From Calvatia gigantea (taxonomy: Eukaryota > Basidiomycota > Agaricomycetes > Agaricales > Lycoperdaceae), in the NCBI GenBank assembly GCA_025093985.1, contig JACAAK010000005.1, positions 2,604,001 through 2,668,000 of the forward strand: 64,000 bases of DNA, given 5' to 3'. Below, piece by piece: positions 38,538 to 50,790 of this stretch. The notes below the pieces were generated by a model. That model saw only the letters and a program-made list of their open reading frames with translations, had not been told where the DNA came from and did not search any database. The position numbers and the translations under genes were made by a program. Position 1 is the stretch's first letter. Every line of letters begins with the position of its first letter.

Positions 38538-41065
38538 ATGAGTGCAAACAACACTAACAACGGCGCCGACGCATCCACTTCTAGTGAACCTCAGTGGGGC
38601 AGAGGTATGTACAATCCTTCCAAACGTCCCTGCCTAGGAGCTCACTATACTATTCGTCACGAAGTCTTGATTTGTGGCGGGACTGACTGGTGCGTCTGAG
38701 CTTTTCTCACAGTTACAGCTCACAAGCTAACTTACTTCCTCCACTCCCTCACGGTCCCATAGGCCTCGACTAGGACGAAAAGACCGTGCCGGATCCATAA
38801 ATCCGGAAACTGGAGAGCCGCTGTAAGTAGTTCCGCGCCGCCGGCGTTTCAAACATCAAATTCAGTTCCGCTCAACTCTGCTCACAACGTCACCCTTCCC
38901 GCGCGCCACGACAGAAACCCAGACCTCCTTGAACCCCATATCCTTCGTTCATTAGTAAATGTGAAAATTACTTCAGTGCATACCTCATGTACTGGTTGCC
39001 ACTTTGTCGTCATTGACATCGACGGGAATGCATGGCTGTTTGGGAGGAATGGTTCCTCTTGTCTCGGCGTCTCGGGTGAGGAATATATCTCAGAGAACGC
39101 GCCGAGGATGGTGAAAGCCAGTGATTTTGGCGCCGCCAAGGGGACAAAGTTCGTTCACACCGCCTGTGGGAGGAACCACACGCTTTTGGTGGGGAGCGAC
39201 GGGAGTGTCTGGTCAGCGGGGGTGAACAACCTGGGTCAGGTGTGTGATTTACTCCTTCAGAGCGGTTTCTTTGGACGCTTAAATCAACACGCGTTAGTGT
39301 GGCCACTCGCCATGTCCAGAAGTCTCCCGCTTCAAGGCAGTGAATGTGACGCATGGTGGCAACAAAGAACGCGTCGTGAAAGCGTCTGCAGGCATCACCT
39401 TCTCCCTCGTCCTGACAGATACTGGCAAGGGTGCGTGTCCCCTCCGTCTCGGGTTCTACTTCTGTGTCACCTCACCCACATGCTATCAGTCTTTTCCTTT
39501 GGAAGCGCGGAGAAGGGACAACTCGGGAATGGAACCACTGGTGAACGCATCACTACAGGAAACAAGACAGCTTTCGACATCGAAGACAGACCCAGTTGAG
39601 TGGAGCCTTAAGCCTCTTACTACACTTATTATTGATGATCGACGGTGATCGTGATAGTATATGTCAAAGAACTCGATGGAAAGAAGATCGTTCAGATTGC
39701 GTCGGGACAGCAGCATAGCTTGGCGCTCGATGATACAGGGTACGCGTGTTTTGTTTGTCCTTCTCCATCGTTATCCCTCCTTTGTCCGGGAACTTATCCT
39801 ACTCCCTTGCAGCGTTGTATATGTATGGGGATACAATGGCTACTGCCGACTCGGACTCGGTAACCAGGTTGATATCCTCAAGCCTAAGCCAGTGCCACAG
39901 GTACGACGCCGCTATTGCGTTCTAATTTCGTGACAGGTTTCTGAAACAGATTCTGATGGTTCTTAGTTTTCTGGGCAGAATGAGGCGTCGTGTGCATCTG
40001 CCGTCGTTGCGGGTCCCACGAACAGTGTTGTAATTGACAAACAAGGAATGTACTGGATGGCAGGAAAGGTATTTTCCCTTCAGATTAACGTTTGCTTGTT
40101 CGGCATTCACCGCTTATCGACTATTCCAGTGGAAAAATAGCGGAGAAGGTGGGTAAAAGTAACTGGAATAGTTTGATTGAAATTGATTATTAACACTATG
40201 ACTGTAGGATCCTCGGGTTCCCCTTACTCTACGTTCCGCTTTTTGCAGGACATTATGCAAGTCAACTTTTGATCATCAGTGACACTGTTTGTTGAAGTTT
40301 TGTCCTTTCTTCCAGGGGTTGTAAGATCGCTCTTGCGCATTCGGGTGGTGTAACACATTGGCTTATCACACCTGATGATGATGGTACCCCTATGACGGTC
40401 TGCTGGGGACAAAACGCCGCAAATGGCGAACTCGGGTTGGGTGTTGACGAGCCTAAAAGCTCCACAAAGCCAACCAAGAACAATCCATTGCAGGGCATTG
40501 AAATTCTCGAGTGAGTAATGGATGTTCCGAGTTTTCCGGATAGGGGAAGGGTGTCTGATACCTCCGCATCAGTATCGCCGCAGGACAGAATACGACGGTG
40601 CTATTAGCGAAGCCTAATGACAAGTTTTCGGAGTTGCCTAGGCATCCCGTGGACGTCCAGCCCCCTCAAGAGTGTGTCGGGTGTAAGAAGGATGATGGCG
40701 ACCCATTGGAATGCGATAAGGTATGTCTCTCTCGCCTCTCCAGCCTTACATCGCATTCACCCGTGTCCCAGTGTGACGCACCCTGGCACTTAGAATGCTT
40801 GAATCCTCCATTGAGTGCTGTCCCTGACGGTGAATGGTTCTGCCCGCAATGCATCAACGATCCAGGTGCACCCGTTGGTCTTTGGAAAAATGCCAAAACG
40901 AACCGTAAACGACAAAGGGCTGAGTCCCTCGTTGACCAGGGGAATGTCGAGAAAAAGTCGAAAGGTGGTACGTAATGATCCTGGTGCCATGCATCGCAAG
41001 TTAAAATGTATTGACGCTCACGGTCCGTCCCTATAAATACAGTCCCCAAGAAGAAGAGGCAGTAG
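38538..41065 (+). CDS. RCC2-like beta-propeller protein with C-terminal PHD finger
   Basis: RCC1-fold propeller, closest in motif to vertebrate RCC2/TD-60 (a mitotic and Rac/Ral-linked chromosomal protein). Seen: ICGGTDWPRLGRKD (the RCC2 N-terminal hallmark), repeated blades WLFGRNGSSCLG, CGRNHTLLVGSDGSVW, FSFGSAEKGQLGNG, IASGQQHSLALD, VYVWGYNGYCRLGLG, CWGQNAANGELGLG and the RCC2-type DEPKSSTKP. After the last blade comes a PHD finger: CVGCKKDDGDPLECD, CDAPWHLECL, WFCPQC (Cys4-His-Cys3 order), then a basic tail ending PKKKRQ (NLS-like). About eight introns. The PHD finger is absent from animal RCC2 and suggests histone-tail reading. It starts at 38538 because an earlier in-frame ATG (38505) lies next to a leaky context; this is a choice. 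Confidence 0.88.
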
Positions 41066-43310
41066 TCGATGGAGTATTCTTTGACAACGAAGGTCAGCCA
41101 GAAGGGAATTAGAAGAAGACGGGGATCTATGAAAACGTGGTCGAGATCTGTGCAGGAATCTGCGACATGACACTTGTTTTTATTTTTTTGTGGCGTGGTT
41201 GTACGACTTTGGTTCAACCTCCTTCGAATATGTACTTCCACATTGTGTTTTCCGCTTTTTTGTTGACCAGCTTGATTTGTAGTTTTGTGAATATATTATA
41301 CGTACTTGAATGCATCTCCCTGAGGTACGGACGCCTAAACAACGCTTAACTGTCGTTTTTACGCCTATCTTTTCTCCAACCCTACGGGCTGCACCCCGAC
41401 GTCCGGATTCCGGCTCGCCCTCGACTCTATTGTTTCTCAGAACAGCTGGTTTAAATCACTTTACAATTGCGCCTTAACGTTATAGTCAAAGTGGCATTGC
41501 CGAAAGCACGGATAAAATGCCCTGACGGAATAGAAATTAGAGGGTTGATGGTGTCTATCCCCGAATTAGAGCCCCTGCATTCAAGAACTTTAGGTTTCTA
41601 GAATCAGAGCGGGCATAGCTGGTAGCGCTGGTAACAGCGCTCGCCCTTTGCGGGTGAAAGAATTGATGTGATGGCGCGAGGGAATCGCAGGGCGCACTTC
41701 CGACACGTGCGCTCCGGTTTCGCACAGTCGCGAGACCGGGAGCGCCCTATGGGTTTCCATTGGTATCTTCCCGAATCGGACCCCTACATCGGGCTCAAAT
41801 TCGGGACGGGAGAAACATTAAGCTGTTCCCTGGGCTGCTACTTGACAGGGCACTTCAACGACATTTTCGTTGTTCTTGTTCGATTGTTACTTCCGTGTTC
41901 TCGGCTTTCAATGTAAAGAACAAGACAGGGTTGATGATTCAGCATCAGGGCCATGCGGAGGGGGTGCGCCACTGGTGCGCCGTGGTGAAGCTATGAATAG
42001 AACAGCCTCGCCACACCAGCAGAGATCGGTAGTTTTATCTCGACGGGGAATCTGCGAGACTTTACAATCTTCGCATGAGGTCGGTTCGGAATCCGAGAAC
42101 TTTTCGAACGTATGTCCGTTACGCCCGCAACGATCAGAAGGGTTGCCCATGCAGGGAGGGAACCCCCCCCCCCCACTTGTTAGCGATCAACCAGTAGATA
42201 CCGCGGGTGTTCCCCCGCTTGCGGACATCGTTGAAACGTTGAGGTTTCGGAGATTGGTAACTTGGGTGTGGCGCAGGGTTGTGGCTGGGATATAACCAGA
42301 TCGTGCAGATCCGCTCCGGATGGGCACTCCACCAAACCAAAGGACAAACAGTTTGGAGGTATAGTCGTGGCTAGAAAGTGAAAATATGGAGCTGCCTTTA
42401 ATTTTAAAGGGCCGAGAAGTTTGGGGCCGGGGCAGGTTGGGAGAGGAGGAGGCCAGGTCAAGAAATTGCCTCGCGTCATCTGAACGTTGAACGTTGAACG
42501 GTCAGGAGACTGATGAAGAGATTCTGAACCAACAAAGGGCACCATCGGAAGTTTGTTACCTTGTAAGAATCGGGCGGCTCCCAAAGAATTAGAAGGGGTT
42601 TGCTAGGACTGTGTTTGGTTTTTCGTTGAAGGTACTGATTGGGATTAACACTTGGGGCTACCTTGGTCCCAAAGTGGCCACTGACGTAGCTGAGTTTGCT
42701 TTCTTGGCGCTGGAGTTGATGAACTGGCGGCTGAATTCAAATTCTGGAGGGTAAGAAGAATCCGCGGAATATCAGGAACTGAAATAAGTTACCAATTCCG
42801 TTCATTACCCTCAGAAAAAATCACATGAGTGAGAGAACTGCTCGTCGTGGACTGGCAGGTTGTGTGATAGATTCCATTTGTTCCCTGATGGTTGCCCGCC
42901 TGCTTCGTGTTACGAAGTCATAGTGCGTCGCGGGGTTGCGGCGGGACTTAGCTTCTCTGAGACTAATTTTCGTGAACTCTTCACTCGCTCGCTGATGTGC
43001 TGCTCAGGAGTGCTCGACGGCCCGCCAATGTTTGGCAACGACACGAAGACAAAACAAGTACTGCGCAGCTTCCACTGAGTTTTGGCAGATGGCCCAAACA
43101 CTGCGTTCTAGTACCTAAACTTGGCTCTCAGTCTGCCACGTTCTTGCAACGTTAAGTACTACTCCCAAAGGATTCACTTTCAGAAGTCACAGGGTCGCTG
43201 TCATTGACGGATCTATCTTTGCCAAAAGAAGCGATCCTTGAGAAACCTCTAACCAGCCCAGTGACGTCTCTGTGCTGGCTTTGACCCTCTGCTGCTTCGT
43301 CTGTTCCACC
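41066..43310. other. 2.2-kb gap, no gene recognised
   Basis: Overlapping small ORFs on both strands (for example 41668-42300) have no recognisable domain or consistent splice pattern. Includes a hairpin with a GTAA loop at 41624-41641, a C12 run at 42163-42174 and a threefold AACGTTG repeat near 42482-42498. Confidence 0.5.
41624..41641. repeat. Perfect 7-bp inverted repeat with GTAA loop
   Basis: AGCGCTG, GTAA, CAGCGCT: as RNA a GNRA-tetraloop hairpin. Surrounding sequence does not fold into a tRNA by eye, and no function is known. Confidence 0.7.
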
Positions 43311-46300
43311 ATGACCATTCGCCGGGGATGGGGACCTTTACGCTCACTACTTGCTCTTTCGCCGATCCTCGTCGGAGTACCATTGATATCGTTCAAGCAA
43401 CATTACAGTAAGCACCCCTCTCTCGGCCCTCTCGTCTGGATGGCTGAATTCTTTTGGGGTTAGCATTACCTGAGCCTCTGGTCGATCTGTGCGTGTTTAG
43501 TGACCCGTCGTAATATTCACGACTTATTTCAGAATTACATGCAGCGTAAACCCATCCACTCAGTTGCCGCAGATATCGGAAGCGAACATTCTTGGTTTGG
43601 CAAAGTATCTCTCGGAGGATATTGGTTTTAGGACAGTAGGGACCTTCGAGCACGCACTTGCGGACACGTGGATGGTTCAGAAAGCTGAGGAGGTGCGACG
43701 GGAATGTGAACGAATCGTTGCTGAAACGGGCCGGAAGTTAGAGTGCGAAGTATGGCATCAACAAGGCAGTGGCAGCCATCGGTACGGATGCTTTTCTTCT
43801 CCATTAACAGGGGAGAGTTTCAAGGCTAATAATTCCACGCAAGGTTTGACATGATGGGCAAGCGATTGTACAAGACTTACGTGAATCTGACGAATATCAT
43901 TGTTCGCATCTCGGATAGTACACTAGAAGGCAAAGAACACGCTCTCTTGGTTAACTCCCATTTGGACAGCACTTTGCCCAGTCCAGGGGCTGCCGATGAC
44001 GGGCTCGCTGTTGGGGTCATGGTGGATTGTATGCGCGTTTTGATCAATACGCCAGACTGGTCACCTAAACACGCAATTGTATTTTGTGAGTAAAGATACC
44101 TGTCCGCGTATTTCCGGTAATTCACTGATGTCGTCAGTGTTTAACCACGCGGAGGAGTCGCTTCAAGATGGCTCACACTTGTTTTCAACAAAACACCCCA
44201 TTGCGTCCACGTCAGTTTTTATGCTAGTCCGGCTAATTTCTTTCGGATCCTAACTAAGAAGTAGGATCCGAGCAGTGATCAACCTTGAAGGTACCCATTC
44301 AGCAACCTTTGCTCACTATATCTTATCAGGCACTGATTCGAAACCCCGAAGCCGCCGGAACGACAGGTCGCGAGTTGCTTTTCCAAGCAACATCTGAGCA
44401 GATGATCCAGGCATATTCCCATGTCCCAAGGTACAAACTAACTGGTTTTGTAGTTTTCCCCATTCTGATCGATCTACCCTTCATTTTATAGACCATTCGG
44501 CACTGTATGTGCCAATGAAATTTTCAGCTCGGGCATCTTGCTGTCAGAGTAAGTGGCGTGGCCAAGGCCAGGTTTGTCAGCCTTCCTGAAATCAAGCAGT
44601 ACAGATTTCCGCCAGTTTGAGTATTATCTCAATGTCACTGGTCTTGACGTCAGTATCTCCATCCTGTTGCTTGCTGTATCTCACTGAAATCCGCCACAGA
44701 TGGCAGTCGTTGGCAATAGTTACCTCTACCATATGCGGAAGGTATGTTTGCGGAGTATATGCGCCCTTGCGCCCTCCTCTCAATTTGGCGTATCCGTTTC
44801 CGCCTTTAGGATCTCGTGGAGCACATTGAACCTGGCGTTGCGCAGGTAACGTCCCTGGTCAATCTAAGCGAAGTCGTGAAAACTCACTTCCGCCCAGCAT
44901 ATGGCGGAAAATACCTTAGCCCTTCTCAGGTTCTTGTCATCCGACGAGTCGCCCCTACCTAATCTGACCGCAGGCTACACACGACCGACGACCGTGTACC
45001 TTACGCTTTTTGGCAAGTTTTACATGTACTCCTTCAAGACTGCGAAAATCATGTACTCGGCACTTCTCGTTGCGTCCCTACTCTTTGTACGGGTCTCCTC
45101 TTCGTCTTCAATGGTAGGACAAGGAGGAAGGGGCCTGGTAGCGGTTATGGTGGCTGTCGCCGGTATCCTCATCGTGCCCAACGTCGTCGCGCTCGTAATG
45201 AGCAAGGGCCTGAACAAGGGTATGAGCTGGTTCTCAAGCCCGTTTGCCCCGATCGCTCTTTATGCACCACCAACTCTTCTCGGTGCATTACTATCGCAAT
45301 ACCTCATCGGACCAACCTCGGAACAAAGCCTATTCAACGCCCTTTTGCTTCTGCAGTCAACTTCGGCGTACGGGATACAGATGGCAGGAATAGGATCAGC
45401 AGGTCTATTCTTCTTTTCTGCCTTTCCCATCTTCGTTTTTCTCCTAGTTAATCCTCTAATCACGGGAAGTACCGCGGATATTTCATTATTCACGTATGGG
45501 GTGGCACAAGTAGTGCCGCTCCTCGTTGGTACGATCATGCTTGCCATTGTCTGTGAGGTCTTCGTGCCGCTTGTACGTTTTACTTTTCAGGGTTACGGTG
45601 TTTATGCTGTCCGCTTATCTCCATATCTGTTTAGACTGGCCGTGTCGGAGCTCAAGCGCCTGCGGATAATATAGTCGCAACCATCGTGGCAGTTATTGGT
45701 GCTCAATCATTCCCAGTCCTCGTGCCCTTCACACATCGATTTGGGCGTCGGAAGCTTTGGAATGGTATTATCCTATCGAGCATCGCAACCGCGATTATGA
45801 TGGCTGTTTTTTCCGCAAGGCGACCTTTTGATGATATGCACCAAAAGCGGTTGTTTGTTCTTCATGCTGAAAATGTTTGTTGTGTTACCTCTTTAATCTT
45901 CTTCCGAATCAGGGGGTAGCTAAATCACCTGTCAGATCACGTCGAACGAACAACATCTTCATATTGGGCGAGCGGATGGTGCCCCTGGATTTGAACTTTT
46001 GGTGGAAGATATTATCAAAGAGTTCTCCGCGACGGATATTATTCCCAAACCGGAGGTGATGGGTGGGTCCAACTCCGACTGGGACTCGTTGTACCCGTTT
46101 TCCGCCTTCTTGGACGCGTACAAGGTTCCATTGGCAATCCCCGACGACTACGTTTCACCCTGGTCAAATGCAAATGACCAGACGTTCACAGTTTCAGCAA
46201 TCAACGATATCCATAACGCGGAAGCTGGAACGCGAAGCTTAACACTGGAGATCAAGCATCCTGGAATCATCTGGTCTGGTACGTAGATCCACCTCGGAAT

Positions 46301-46682
46301 GTGAAACACGTTCCAAAAGTTAATGAAATCCACCGCAGTGATTGCGTTTGACGCCCATGTTTTGAGTTGGACACTGGACGACAACCCCCCAAAGGAGCAC
46401 GTTCGTCATTTCATAAGGGAAGCGTCGTTTTATGGGACGGACACGTGGAGCATTGACCTGGTCATCGAGTCGCCTAAAAATTCGACCGACAGCGACCCAC
46501 TGCTAGTGAACTTCGTTGGAATAGCTGAGAAAGGGATATGGCCGGCGAAGAAGGCTATTAAAGCGGAGGGTGGACCCGCGATGCAACTATTTGAGCAACT
46601 TGATTCTTGGTTGGAGACCAAGTCGGCTGGCACCGTTGACGCACTTCTGATGAGTTGCATTGGTGGCGTTTCGCGAGTGTGA
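43311..46682 (+). CDS. ER-resident M28 metallopeptidase (ERMP1/Fxna-like)
   Basis: A zinc aminopeptidase-fold membrane protein of the ER or vacuole. N-terminal anchor: LRSLLALSPILVGVPLISF. Peptidase domain: VNSHLDSTLPSPGAADDG (His and bridging Asp), FLFNHAEES (Glu-Glu), VINLEAAGTTGRE (Glu), and DMAVVGNSYLYHMRKD (His), so the full zinc set is present. A multi-span membrane part follows (45040-45830, at least six hydrophobic segments), then a C-terminal luminal domain ending MSCIGGVSRV. About ten short introns. The intron at 44211-44264 has its 3' splice site inside a perfect inverted repeat, and the next intron (44291-44351) uses an AAG acceptor. The start at 43311 gives a normal N-terminus. 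Confidence 0.93.
44244..44270. repeat. 9-bp inverted repeat across an intron 3' splice site
   Basis: CGGATCCTA (44244-44252) and TAGGATCCG (44262-44270) with a 9-nt loop. The acceptor TAG (44262-44264) is in the right arm and the CTAAC branch-like motif spans the left arm and loop. Confidence 0.85.
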
Positions 46683-47424
46683 GTCGCATTGCTTAATTTA
46701 TACTTTCAGTATCATTTGGATTACATACTTGCGTGCCGCCGTTCGCTTTGCATTTGTCTTCTACTGGTCAACCCTTCTGCACTATCCACTTCTATCTTAC
46801 TCATGCCACGCCACGAATTGGGAACATGTGTTACGGTTAGGGTCGTGAACGGAGGCTTTGGTGTCGAACGTTAGGCAAACTGCGGCTGTCAACTCTTCTT
46901 CGGGTGACGCAGAACGTTCTTATCGAATGGGTTGGAACCCGCGTTCAATGTTCAAGCGGCCTCATCTGCGACGAGTACTCGGAAAGTGTTCTTTAAGCAT
47001 CAACAAGTCCTCGGTGAGATACGCGTATAATTCTTATCATAGCTACCACGAACACACGGGTGTATTGAGCAAAGCAGCCGAGGGACCTAACAAACTAACC
47101 TGATTCTCCAGAAGAGGAAGCTTACACGACCGCAACGCGGTCATGACGCACGCCACTATTCATAGAGGAAAAGAGAAGCGTGCTTTCGCTCAGGCTCACA
47201 CATGACCCTATCCGAGTTCCTTGTGGGGACAACCGATGTCAAATAGCCCCCAGCAGGTGGGAGTGATTTGGCTGATGCCTATTGCGTAGCCCTAGGTTCG
47301 AGATGCAAGATCTCCGAGTCGGATTTCGATACACGGAACGAATACCGGAATAGGATACCGGCATATTCAACTGTTGATGGACCGCGGCACCTAAGAAAGT
47401 ATATGTACTTGGAATGTTGTCGAG
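46683..47424. other. Intergenic, no gene recognised
   Basis: Short ORFs at 46689-47103 have no recognisable content. Probably the terminator of the peptidase gene and the P450 promoter. Confidence 0.5.
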
Positions 47425-49902
47425 GTGGAGACTAATTTTCTTTCTACCTTTCGCAACCTGTGGAAGACGCTTCTGGCTTCGCTTCGCTGCTCTCTGGCTA
47501 TGGTTTCATCCGCGTGCCTTATCACTTGCATTGCATTGTGGTTAGCATTCATTTCGTTGCAACTCAAGCGTAAGACGAGATGGAGGATGCCTCTTGGACC
47601 CGCGCCTGGTATATTGGGTGACAATCGGTGGAACGTCCCCTTCTACCAGCCCTGGAAACGTTATACGGAATGGCACAAAACATTTGGTACGTTGATGGAC
47701 CCTTTTATCCTTTTGACAGCGTTAAAGAGGATATTTCACATTGTAGGAGACGTTATTTCCTTCTGGGTGGGAAGCACACCAATCATAGGTACATTCTCCC
47801 ACTCTCAAATCTTTACCAGCTTCACACCAATATAACCCTTCCTTTTTGGAAGTCCTGGGTAGTCTCAAAGCTGCCACAGATATTTTGGAGAAACGAGGAA
47901 ATATCTATTCAAGCCGGCCTCGGAACATCATGGGGTCAGTACTATTTTAGTGTCATCACGAAGCTCCTGTCGACGAATATTTTTGCCGCCCGATAGAGGA
48001 GAACTTCTTTCTGGTGGAATGCGAGGTGTTGGAATGCCGTATGGACCGAGATGGAGGAACTGGCGAGCTGTGAGTAATTTTTTAAAAATCCGTGATCGGT
48101 GATTGGCTTTTGGCCTTCGATTGATCAATGTTGGGCAGTTGATGCATGCCGGGTTGTCCATTGAGGCGTCTCAAGATTACAAAACATTGCAGTCATTAGA
48201 GTCGAAAGTTCTATTGAACGATCTATTGGATGCGAAGGACTCGGAGGAATATGGACTACATGTCAGGAGGTAAGTCTCCATTTCTCCTGAAGGATTTGAT
48301 TCTTTCTCATGCATTCCCTACAGATATGCCATTTCCATCGTATCAAGCGTCGCGTATGGCCGACGAGTGAAAGATATGAATGATCGAATAGTAACGGAGA
48401 ATAAGGAGATTGACCGTTGTAAGTGGGTATTCTCTTCCTACTAATCACCTGCTGACGATTACAAAATTTCAACGTGAAGATCTGTCAAAGTGAGTCCCCC
48501 TGCCGATCCTTCTCTTATGTCCGACGCTGACATTCGTTTATTTCAGAGCTTTGTACGTACTACTTTCCACCATTTTGTCAGTAAAGTTGACATGACAAAG
48601 GGATCTAACTCACTCTTGGGTTGACACAGTGCGTGATGATTTTTTGACTGGCGCGGTCCCTACTCACATCTAATTTTAGTGGCCGTTCTTACTCCACCTT
48701 CCAGTAAGCGCGAATCCGCTCGTTTGGACAATCCCTACCCTGACCCGTGGGCAGAAATGTCTGCAATGGTTCCGGACGCGAGCCAGAAAGGATGCGTGAG
48801 CGAGACACGAAAGTCTACCTCAGCTTGTTGAATGATGTCCGTGAACGCATGGCAACTGGGAGAGCCATGCCTTGTGTCGCTACTCGAGCGCTCGAAAAGC
48901 AAACGAACTGGGGTCTAAACGACACCGAGATCGCTTACGCCCTCAGCGCTCCTTGGCAAGCGGGGGTGACGACTGTGGGTTCAGCGTGTCTACCCCAGCT
49001 GTTTCTTTGCTCATTCCCGTCGTTTCAGAGCGTCTCCATTTATGAAATTTTTATCAGTCAGTCTTTGTCTCTATGCTCTCTTGGTACTCCTACACTAATG
49101 ACCTGTCGGGTTGTTTAGTGGCCATGTTGTACAATCCAGACGTTATGCGGAAAGCTCAGGAGGAACTCGACCATGTAATTGGGCCCGACCGACCACCAGA
49201 ATTTGAGGATATGGACTTGCTGCCTTATAATCAAGCAATTATGAAGGAAACCCTTCGGTGGCGGCCTATCCTTCCTCTGGGAGTAGCACATAGCAATACC
49301 TGTGATGACGTGTACAACGGGATGTTTATCCCTAAAGGCAGCCGGATACATGCGAACGTTTAGTGAGTCTCTATCCATGGGGGTTAAGACATGACTTTAA
49401 CTATTGTTCTAGTGCGATGGCTCAGGATTCTGAGGTCAGTCGATAACAGCCAGTTAGGCAAGACCTTTCTCATGACTGACCTGCTGACCATCTATTATAG
49501 ATGTTCCCTGAACCTGACCTATTCCAGCCTGAACGTTTTCTGGACGGGGGAATCCCCACATTTACTGCCGGATTCGGATTCGGCCGTCGAATGTGTCCTG
49601 GCATGCACATCGCTATGAATTCATTCTCAGTTATATTCGCTCGGTTAGTGTTCGCCACACGACTTCTACAGCTTGATTGTTAATGTAGTTGAAATGGTTC
49701 AGAACCCTGTGGGCGTTTAATATCCTACCCCCGCTTAACGAGTTTGGAAAGCCAATCTTACCTGACATGGATATGATGGACGGTCATCTATCTATTCAAC
49801 CCCGAAAATTCGTCTACCAGCTGGTCGCTCGCAAAGCCCACACCGCGACTGTGATTGTGGCGGAGGCAATGAGAGCTGGAGAAGAGCTTGTTTCTTGGAC
49901 AT
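47425..49902 (+). pseudogene. Cytochrome P450 with a one-base frameshift
   Basis: ER-anchored monooxygenase of a basidiomycete CYP family, substrate unknown. The anchor helix ACLITCIALWLAFISL is followed by LGPAPGILGDNRW, GDVISFWVGSTPII, YSSRPRNIMG, MPYGPRWRNWR, VSSVAYGRRV, WPFLLHLPKCLQWF, the I-helix AGVTT, KETLRWRP (ExxR), MFPEPDLFQPERFLDGG and the heme loop FGFGRRMCPGMHIA. About twelve introns. At 48776 one extra A (TTCCGG-A-CGCGAG) breaks the conserved QWFRREPERMRERD segment: the upstream exon reads into a stop, while the downstream part is open in the next frame. Everything else looks intact, so this is a recent mutation or a sequencing error. Alternative start ATG at 47500. Confidence 0.85.
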
Positions 49903-50790
49903 AAACAAATTCAGACCTTGACCCATTACCATCACCACATTGTTATTATCCTGGACGTTGGGCGCAATCATTCCATCATTTTCTTGTTTGTACTAGTACC
50001 ACACATCCACAAACTTAATACTGTCTCATTCATAATTCTAATCTTATCTTCCCGGAGCCCTTTCCCTGCACCAGCAAAATCAGACCCTGAGTAGAGGTAA
50101 TCTTGATGCTCCCTGCGGGGTTGCACGTCCCCAACGCACACGGATCAGAGGTTCAAGCTCTATCCATGCTCGGGTAAGTAGGGAGTTTACATGAGCATTA
50201 TTGTCGTGGATCCTAGATCTAAGTTGAGCGGACATCACCCCGCGCTAAAATTGCTCTTTTGAGCGTCGAGAGATATGCAGGCGCTACAGGAAAGCCTCCA
50301 ACTCTGTGTGCCCTTCAACTAACAACGCCCTGTCGGATAGGATGTCGAGATACCATGTGGCTAGATAGCCCTCCAGCTCGAAACTGGTCGTGTCCCCTCC
50401 CGTGTGCTTATCTGATAGGGCGACGTTGCTGATTTCGTGAAGGTCATCTACCTACATCAGCATTGTCTTATGCTCATCGCCGTTCCTCGACTCGACCTCA
50501 TCTGGTATGTTACTCAAATAGTGTGTTGGCTAATCATCACACTTCAGCCCAGAACACAACCGTCTGACGGACAAATGGGGTCTGACGAAGGGTCGGGGTC
50601 AGCAGGTCAGACTTGACCCCGCCATCACTCATCACTGGTTATATATACTTAAGTATGCATCATCATCATCATCATCATTTTAATCACGTGATGTTAAAAC
50701 TTTGACCTGGAGGCTCCAGCCAAACAGCGACGACACTGGGACTCTCCACCATCTACACGTTGGTCGCTTATTTCAGCTCCAGCCAAAACG
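49903..50790. other. Intergenic with (CAT)7 microsatellite
   Basis: A perfect (CAT)7 lies at 50658-50678 about 110 bp before the NUP53 start. No gene recognised. Confidence 0.6.

Noticed and set aside
41600..41660. Possible tRNA gene
   Set aside because: No cloverleaf with a proper T-arm or anticodon arm could be built around the hairpin.
50658..50678. (CAT)7 as a regulatory element
   Set aside because: Simple microsatellite; similar short CAT runs occur elsewhere (near 54340) with no shared context.
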